Shown one piece after another: positions 14,208 to 19,310 of a stretch of DNA of 19,310 nt; within the stretch, counting starts at the first letter, position 1; every line of letters starts with the position of its first letter. A program made the translations under genes and the position numbers. The stretch is from HGM12669 sp048527645 (lineage in GTDB: Bacteria; Bacillota; Clostridia; Oscillospirales; CAG-272), in assembly GCA_048527645.1 (NCBI GenBank), contig DBGFNI010000192.1:1-19310 (forward strand), in the 5' to 3' direction. The notes under the pieces are model-generated. The model was not told the DNA's origin and did no database searches. It worked only from the letters and a program-made list of their open reading frames with translations.

Positions 14208-15277
14208 GCCGTCACATCCTCTCTGTCAGATTGAACCCCGTCTGTGGTCGGGGCGTTTTGCGTTTGTTTTGACTGTACCGCTGCAATCCCGACGCGGATC
14301 TTTTCGGAAACGTCTTTGTCCAGATAGGACAGCGCCTGGCGCACCGCATTTTTTACCGCTCTCGCATCGGAGGAGCCGTGCGCTTTGATCACCGGCTTGG
14401 AAATGCCCAAAAACGGTGATCCGCCGTGCTCGGAAACGTCAAATTTATGCTTCATTTCCATCAACTGCCGTTTGAAAAAGACGGCGGACAGCTTGGTCGC
14501 GGCGGTGGAAAAAAACAGACCCTTCAGCTGCCGCATCATAAATTTTCCCATGCCCTCGGTGGTCTTGAGCAGAATGTTTCCGGCAAAGCCGTCGGACACC
14601 ACCACATCGCATTTGCCGCGCGGCACATCGGAGCCTTCGACATTTCCGACAAAATGAAGAAAAGGATTGTTTTTCAGACGCTGATAGGCTTCAATTTGCA
14701 CAGCGGTGCCCTTGTGCGGCTCCGCGCCGTTGTTGAGCAGACCGACAGCCGGCTTTGAAACGGAAAACAGGTTTTCCATATATACCGAGCCCATCATGGC
14801 AAACTGCTCCAGATACTCCGGTGTGACGGTGACGTTTGCGCCGCAGTCCAGCAGCAGACAGGGGCGTTCCATGGGCAGAATCGCCGCCAGCGCCGCCCGA
14901 CGGATGCCGTGAAAGGGGCGCACAATCATGGAAGCACCCATGAACATTGCGCCGGTGTTGCCCGCTCCGACAAAGGCGTCCGCCTCGCCCTGCGCCAGCA
15001 TTTTCAACGCGACGGTCATGGAGGAGTTTTTCTTTTTTCTCACGACGTCTGTCGGTTCGTCCTCCATGGTGATTTTCTCATCGGTATGCACGATGATCAG
15101 CCGCTGACCGACCAGCGCCTCGCCGCCGCACGCGGCAAGCTCGCGCCGTATGGCGCCCTCGTCGCCGACCAGCGTCACAGAACCGTCGAACAGCTCCAGT
15201 GCCAGCACAGCGCCCCGCACGATGGCGGTCGGCGCGTTGTCGCCGCCCATGGCATCCATGATGATTCTCCAGGCCAT
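14204..15277 (-). CDS. plsX: phosphate acyltransferase PlsX
   Basis: PlsX converts acyl-ACP and phosphate to acyl-phosphate, the donor used by PlsY in the first step of phospholipid synthesis. It is a peripheral membrane enzyme. Seen in 357 residues: the N-terminal MDAMGGDNAPTAIVRGA motif, the DVVRKKKNSSMTVAL segment, AFVGAGNTGAMFMGA, LLLDCGANV, GLLNNGAEPHKG, FVGNVEGSDV and VVSDGFAGNILLKTTEG, all family hallmarks. The C-terminal tail after AVKNA is a little longer than usual. The ribosome site AAGGAG overlaps the trmFO stop region, 12 nt of spacing separating the two genes. The acpP gene often found between plsX and rnc is missing here. Confidence 0.97.
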   Translation of the reverse strand: MAWRIIMDAMGGDNAPTAIVRGAVLALELFDGSVTLVGDEGAIRRELAACGGEALVGQRLIIVHTDEKITMEDEPTDVVRKKKNSSMTVALKMLAQGEADAFVGAGNTGAMFMGASMIVRPFHGIRRAALAAILPMERPCLLLDCGANVTVTPEYLEQFAMMGSVYMENLFSVSKPAVGLLNNGAEPHKGTAVQIEAYQRLKNNPFLHFVGNVEGSDVPRGKCDVVVSDGFAGNILLKTTEGMGKFMMRQLKGLFFSTAATKLSAVFFKRQLMEMKHKFDVSEHGGSPFLGISKPVIKAHGSSDARAVKNAVRQALSYLDKDVSEKIRVGIAAVQSKQTQNAPTTDGVQSDREDVTA

Positions 15278-15289
15278 TTGTAGTGCTCC

Positions 15290-16696
15290 TTATTGTTCGG
15301 GTAATTCGGGTATTGCCGCAAAGCGCTGCTCCAGCGCGTCGGCAGACGCATCAATTTGTTTGAGCGCACGCTCGCTCAACGCGTCATATCTCGCGCGCTT
15401 GCCGCCGCGGACGCGCTTTTCCAAAGGCTTAACCAGTCCGAAGTTGGCATTCATCGGCTGATAATCGCCGGTGCCGCCGTGACTCACATATGCCGCCATT
15501 GCGCCTATCACCGTTTCACTTGGGAAGAGAAAGGGCTGCGCACCGTGAAAGCAAAGCGCCGCGTTGATTCCGGCGACAAGGCCGGAGGCGGCAGACTCGA
15601 CATATCCCTCCACGCCGGTCATCTGCCCGGCAAAAAAGAGATTCGGCTGCTTGCGCAAACGGTATGCGGCGTCCAAAAGCTTGGGCGCGTTGAGAAAGGT
15701 GTTGCGGTGCATCACGCCGTACCGCAGAAATTCCGCCTGCTCCAGCCCCGGAATCATACCGAATACGCGGCGCTGTTCGGAAAAGGTCAGATGGGTCTGA
15801 AAGCCCACCAGATTATACATTGTTTTTTCCAGATTTTCCTGCCGCAGCTGCACCACGGCGAAGGGTTCCTTACCGGTTTTGGGATCGGGCAGACCGACAG
15901 GCTTGAGCGGTCCGTAGAGCAGCGTTTCATACCCGCGCTTTGCCATCACCTCGACCGGCATACAGCCCTCAAACACCGTAAGCTCGCTGCTTTGGCTCTC
16001 CCGGTCAAAATCCTTGAGTTCTGCCTCCTTGGCGTCGGTCAGCGCGCGGTAAAAGGCGTCGTATTCCTCTCTGCTCATGGGGCAGTTAATATAGCATGCC
16101 TCACCTTTGCCGTAACGGGAGGCGAAATATGCCTTGGACAGATCAATGCTGTCCGCAGACACAATGGGTGCGGCAGCGTCAAAAAAGTGCAGATAGTCCT
16201 CGCCGAGCAGAGCTTGCAGATTCTGGCTGAGCGCGGATGAGGTCAGGGGACCGGTTGCAACAACCGTGATGCCCAGCAGCTGTGACAAATCCTGTATTTC
16301 GCCGTACATAACTGTGATACGCGGATGGTTTTGCAGTGCGTTTGTGATATGAGCGGAAAACTTCTCCCGGTCAACTGCCAGCGCCGCGCCGGCGGGGACA
16401 GCGGTCGCATCCGCCGCCTGCATAATCAGCGAGCCCAGCCGCCGCATTTCCTCCTTGAGCAGCCCGACCGCGTTGAACAGCTGGGCGCTGCGCAGAGAAT
16501 TGGAGCAGACCAGCTCTGCAAATCCCGGGTGATGGTGGGCGGGGGAATATTTTTCCGGCTTCATTTCATACAGCGTAACGGGTATGCCGCGCCGCGCCAG
16601 CTGCCATGCCGCCTCGGCGCCTGCCAGTCCTGCGCCGATGACGTTGACATGGGCGGGTGTCTGCGCTGTGCGGTTGATATTCTCCTGCTCACTCAT
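15290..16696 (-). CDS. trmFO: methylenetetrahydrofolate-tRNA-(uracil-54 C5)-methyltransferase TrmFO (Gid)
   Basis: This is a folate- and FAD-dependent enzyme that makes ribothymidine at position 54 of tRNA. It is used in most Firmicutes in place of SAM-dependent TrmA. Seen in 468 residues: the FAD-binding VNVIGAGLAGAEAAWQLA (18-34), the GFAELVCSNSLRS motif, VVATGPLTSSAL, INCPMSREEYDAFY, FEGCMPVEVMAKRG, LRYGVMHRNTFLNAP and the C-terminal GQMTGVEGYVESAASGLVAGINAA. Length is slightly above the 435-450 norm because of short ends. Its ATG overlaps the end of topA by 8 nt, consistent with a coupled operon. The gene order topA-trmFO is widely conserved in Firmicutes. Confidence 0.97.
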   Translation of the reverse strand: MSEQENINRTAQTPAHVNVIGAGLAGAEAAWQLARRGIPVTLYEMKPEKYSPAHHHPGFAELVCSNSLRSAQLFNAVGLLKEEMRRLGSLIMQAADATAVPAGAALAVDREKFSAHITNALQNHPRITVMYGEIQDLSQLLGITVVATGPLTSSALSQNLQALLGEDYLHFFDAAAPIVSADSIDLSKAYFASRYGKGEACYINCPMSREEYDAFYRALTDAKEAELKDFDRESQSSELTVFEGCMPVEVMAKRGYETLLYGPLKPVGLPDPKTGKEPFAVVQLRQENLEKTMYNLVGFQTHLTFSEQRRVFGMIPGLEQAEFLRYGVMHRNTFLNAPKLLDAAYRLRKQPNLFFAGQMTGVEGYVESAASGLVAGINAALCFHGAQPFLFPSETVIGAMAAYVSHGGTGDYQPMNANFGLVKPLEKRVRGGKRARYDALSERALKQIDASADALEQRFAAIPELPEQ

Positions 16697-18980
16697 GGCT
16701 TTGTCCGTCTGTCTCCTCTGCTGTGCCGGCAGGCACTTCTTTTTTGTAGCCGCATGCCTTATCTGCGCAGTAGATATAGTTTTTCCCCTTCTTGCGGAAC
16801 AGCATCTTGCCGCAGTTGGGGCAGGTTTCCTTCAGCGGCAGATCCCAGGAGGAAAAATCGCACTTCGGGTATTTCTCACAGCTGTAGAACACCATGTGAT
16901 TTCTGCCTTTTTTCTGAATCAGTTTGGAGCCGCACTTGGGGCAGTCCACACCGATTTCTTTGTATACCTGACGGGTATAGCGGCAAGTCGGATAATGCTC
17001 GCACGCATAAAAATTGCCGAATTTTCCGGGACGCAGCACCATGCCGCTGCCGCACAGCTCGCACTTCATGTTTTCCACAGGGGTGATTTGCTGCACGGTG
17101 TTTTCCTTGGCGTTGAGGGGCTTTGTGTTTTTGCAGGTGGGATAATTGGGGCATGCGGCAAATTTGCCGAAGCGGCCGTTTTTCACGATCATTTTACTTC
17201 CGCATTTTTCGCAGATCAGATCCGTTTGCTCTACCGGCAGTTCAAACGCTTCCCGGGGCGCGCTCTTTTCCGCATTTTCCAAATCCTTTTCAAAATCACG
17301 GTAAAAGTCGGAGAGCAACTCTTCCACGGAGGTGTCGCCCTTTTCAATATCGTCCAGCTTGTTTTCCATAGAGGCCGTGAATTCATAGTCGACAATGTCC
17401 GGGAAATACTGCGTCATCAGCTTGTTGGTGACTTCTCCCAGCGCGGTCGGCTTGAGCGACTTGCCGTCGCGCACCACATAGCCGCGGGCAATGATGGTGG
17501 TGATGATAGGAGTGTAGGTGGAGGGGCGGGCAATGCCTTTTTCCTCCAAAAACTTGATCAGCGTTGCTTCGGTGTATCGTGCCGGTGGCTCGGTGAAGTG
17601 AGACTGGGCGTCAAGCTCCTGCGCGGTGTATACCTCTCCCTCTGTCAGTTCCGGCAGACGGGTGCTCTTCTTGGGAGCATGGCGGTCGCTTTCCTCCTCC
17701 TCGCTCTCCTCATACACTGCCATATATCCTTTGAAGGTGACGGTGTAACCGCTGGAGCGGAAAAGATAGGGGCTGCCCGGCGCGTTGAAATCCGCGGTCA
17801 CGGTGTCCAGCGCAGCGCTTGCCATCTGGCTGGCAAGAAAACGGTTCCAGATCAGACGGTAAAGCTTATACTGGTCAGCGGACAGGTGCTTTTTGATTTT
17901 TTCCGGGGCGTATTTCATGTAAGAGGGGCGGATTGCTTCGTGGGCGTCCTGCGCGTTGCTCTTTGACTTGTACACGCGGGGCTGCGGGGGATAGTATTCC
18001 GCGCCGTATTGGTCGGTGATATACTGCTTGGCTGCCGCCTGTGCCTCTTCGGAGATGCGCTGCGAGTCTGTTCGCATATAGGTGATCAGACCCTGTACGC
18101 CGCCGTTTTCCTCGCCCAGGTTGATGCCCTCATACAGCTCTTGCGCCACCTTCATGATGCGCTGCGACTGAAAGCCCAGTTTGCGGGACGCGTCCTGCTG
18201 CATGGTGGAGGTGATGAAGGGGGGTGCGGGGTTCTTCAGCCGGACGGATTTTTTCACGCTGCACACGGTGAAGTCTTTTCCAGCGACGCTTGCCAAAATC
18301 GCATCGACGGTCTTACGGTCCTTCAGCTCGATTTTGCCCGACGTATCGCCGTAGAAATGCGCCACGATCGGCTTGCCCTTGGCGCCGGTGACGGTGAGGT
18401 CGATGGTGAAATACTCTTCGGGCACAAATGCGCGAATTTCGTTTTCCCGGTCGACAATCACCCGCGTCGCGGCGGACTGCACCCGGCCGGCGGACAAGCC
18501 GCTCTTCACCGTTTTCCACAAAAACGGACTGAGCTTATAGCCCACCACGCGGTCCAGAATTCTTCGCGCCTGCTGGCTGTTTACCAGATTTTCGTCAATT
18601 TCGCGGGGATTTTTCAGCGCAGCGCGCACGGCGCTCTTGGTCACCTCGTTGAAGGTGATCCGCTTGGTCTTTGCCGGATCCAGATCCAGCGCGGTCATCA
18701 GATGCCATGCAATAGCCTCTCCCTCACGGTCCGGGTCGGTTGCCAGATAAACCTTGGAAGCGGCTTTTGCCTCCTTCTTCAGTTCACGGATCAGCGGACC
18801 CTTGCCGCGGATATTGATATATTTTGCTTTGAAATGATCCTCTATGTCAACGCCCAGAGAGCTTTTGGGCAGGTCGCGGATGTGTCCGTTGCTGGCCATG
18901 ACCTTATAGCCGGAACCCAGATAACCTTTTACGGTGTTTGCCTTGGAGGGCGACTCCATGATAAATAAATTTGTTGCCAT
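16689..18980 (-). CDS. topA: DNA topoisomerase I (type IA)
   Basis: TopA relaxes negative supercoils by single-strand passage. Seen in 763 residues: a TOPRIM domain with ESPSKA (Glu9) and the acidic triad in TDPDREGEA (Asp82, Asp84, Glu86), the active-site tyrosine in GLITYMRTDS (Tyr301), the SAGRVQSAATR and PSTYTPIITTI stretches, and four C-terminal Topo-C4 zinc fingers starting CEKCG, CELCG, CPKCG and CPNCG (about 595-745). The ATG at 18980 follows a GGAG site, 44 nt after the dprA stop. Its end overlaps trmFO by 8 nt. It was probably transcribed from a promoter upstream of dprA, outside the window; no clear promoter is visible in the 44-nt gap. Confidence 0.98.
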   Translation of the reverse strand: MATNLFIMESPSKANTVKGYLGSGYKVMASNGHIRDLPKSSLGVDIEDHFKAKYINIRGKGPLIRELKKEAKAASKVYLATDPDREGEAIAWHLMTALDLDPAKTKRITFNEVTKSAVRAALKNPREIDENLVNSQQARRILDRVVGYKLSPFLWKTVKSGLSAGRVQSAATRVIVDRENEIRAFVPEEYFTIDLTVTGAKGKPIVAHFYGDTSGKIELKDRKTVDAILASVAGKDFTVCSVKKSVRLKNPAPPFITSTMQQDASRKLGFQSQRIMKVAQELYEGINLGEENGGVQGLITYMRTDSQRISEEAQAAAKQYITDQYGAEYYPPQPRVYKSKSNAQDAHEAIRPSYMKYAPEKIKKHLSADQYKLYRLIWNRFLASQMASAALDTVTADFNAPGSPYLFRSSGYTVTFKGYMAVYEESEEEESDRHAPKKSTRLPELTEGEVYTAQELDAQSHFTEPPARYTEATLIKFLEEKGIARPSTYTPIITTIIARGYVVRDGKSLKPTALGEVTNKLMTQYFPDIVDYEFTASMENKLDDIEKGDTSVEELLSDFYRDFEKDLENAEKSAPREAFELPVEQTDLICEKCGSKMIVKNGRFGKFAACPNYPTCKNTKPLNAKENTVQQITPVENMKCELCGSGMVLRPGKFGNFYACEHYPTCRYTRQVYKEIGVDCPKCGSKLIQKKGRNHMVFYSCEKYPKCDFSSWDLPLKETCPNCGKMLFRKKGKNYIYCADKACGYKKEVPAGTAEETDGQSHE

Positions 18981-19024
18981 GTGGCGTTTGCTCCATTCTG
19001 AATTTATATTTTTTTATTCGCCTT

Positions 19025-19310
19025 TTATTCGTCGGTTTTTTCTGTGCGCATATAGGTGCCGCCGGCGGCGGACTGAATGTATCCGTTGATTTCGAGCATG
19101 GTGCACAGGGTGATCACCCGGCGGATTTCCAAACCGCTTTTCGCTGCCAGCTCGTCCGCGCTCATGGGGGTGCGCAGCAAATCGTAGATTGCCTGTTCCT
19201 CCGCGTCTGCCAGCACGGGGAGTGATGCGGTATCTTCCTGAGTGGGTGCGGACGCGGTGCGCTCTGCCGGCTTCAGCTTTGACGCCAGACGCATCAGACC
19301 GCTCTTTTTC
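19025..19310 (-). CDS. dprA: DNA-processing protein DprA, C-terminal part (cut by window edge)
   Basis: Only the last 95 residues are in the window; the frame runs open through base 19310. They end in a winged-helix-type segment (LPVLADAEEQAIYDLLRTPMSADELAAKSGLEIRRVITLCTMLEINGYI and the final QSAAGGTYMR) characteristic of the DprA C-terminal domain. The adjacency to topA is the conserved Firmicute order. DprA loads RecA onto incoming single-stranded DNA during transformation, but it is also widespread in non-competent species. The Rossmann-fold core that would confirm it lies outside the window, so the assignment rests on the C-terminal domain and the neighbour. Confidence 0.85.
   Translation of the reverse strand, partial: KKSGLMRLASKLKPAERTASAPTQEDTASLPVLADAEEQAIYDLLRTPMSADELAAKSGLEIRRVITLCTMLEINGYIQSAAGGTYMRTEKTDE

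Noticed and set aside
16584..17966. Open frame of 460 codons on the plus strand opposite topA/trmFO
   Set aside because: It is opposite the unmistakable TopA zinc fingers and core, has no coherent domain, and no supporting ribosome site was seen. The frames at 15356-16240 and 18009-18968 fail for the same reason.
1..19310. CRISPR arrays, tRNA or rRNA genes, insertion sequences, riboswitches, toxin-antitoxin or phage-defence genes
   Set aside because: No regularly spaced direct repeats, cloverleaf-like segments, transposase motifs or defence-family motifs were recognised in either strand on reading. Subtle RNA elements could be missed without covariance searches.

Overview
The window looks like chromosomal DNA from an anaerobic, Gram-positive, endospore-forming Firmicute, most likely class Clostridia (an Oscillospirales/Ruminococcaceae-type organism is my inference). 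The grounds are a full-length sporulation sigma factor K with a hydrophobic pro-sequence, surface proteins with S-layer homology (SLH) domains, an SPQTG sortase signal, the gene order dprA-topA-trmFO, and consensus AGGAGG-type ribosome binding sites. Coding density is high and there is no sign of phage, insertion sequences, CRISPR, tRNA or rRNA.

Layout. (1) 28-1415, minus strand: a sugar O-acetyltransferase followed 4 nt later by the tRNA methyltransferase trmO, closed by a strong terminator. (2) 1416-7599: a cell-surface block. A two-gene plus-strand operon encodes an SLH-CotH kinase-like protein and a leucine-rich-repeat SLH protein. A large sortase-anchored 5'-nucleotidase-like metallophosphoesterase converges on it from the minus strand. 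The two sides meet at a bidirectional terminator. All three proteins carry a CxxCG module of the kind seen in clostridial surface proteins. (3) 7690-10141, minus strand: a polar amino-acid ABC importer in the order binding lipoprotein, permease, ATPase. It has a consensus sigma-A promoter, an intercistronic hairpin after the binding-protein gene and a clear terminator. (4) 10189-10963, plus strand: sigK, with a sigma-E-like promoter. (5) 11062-11523, minus strand: a small multi-pass membrane protein. (6) 11669-13427, plus strand: a zinc-ribbon/transmembrane/beta-propeller-like protein with a consensus TTGACA-17-TATAAT promoter. (7) 13467-19310, minus strand: a tightly packed housekeeping operon reading dprA (cut by the window edge), topA, trmFO, plsX, rnc.

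How they fit together. Region 7 joins DNA uptake or recombination, DNA topology, tRNA modification, phospholipid synthesis and RNA processing in one transcription unit, with overlapping ends at topA/trmFO and plsX/rnc. Region 2 is the accessory and most interesting part. It puts a surface-tethered CotH-type kinase next to a possible surface partner and a nucleotidase-like enzyme whose catalytic Asn-His motif is replaced by Glu-Asp. Region 4 shows that the organism descends from, and probably still is, a spore former.
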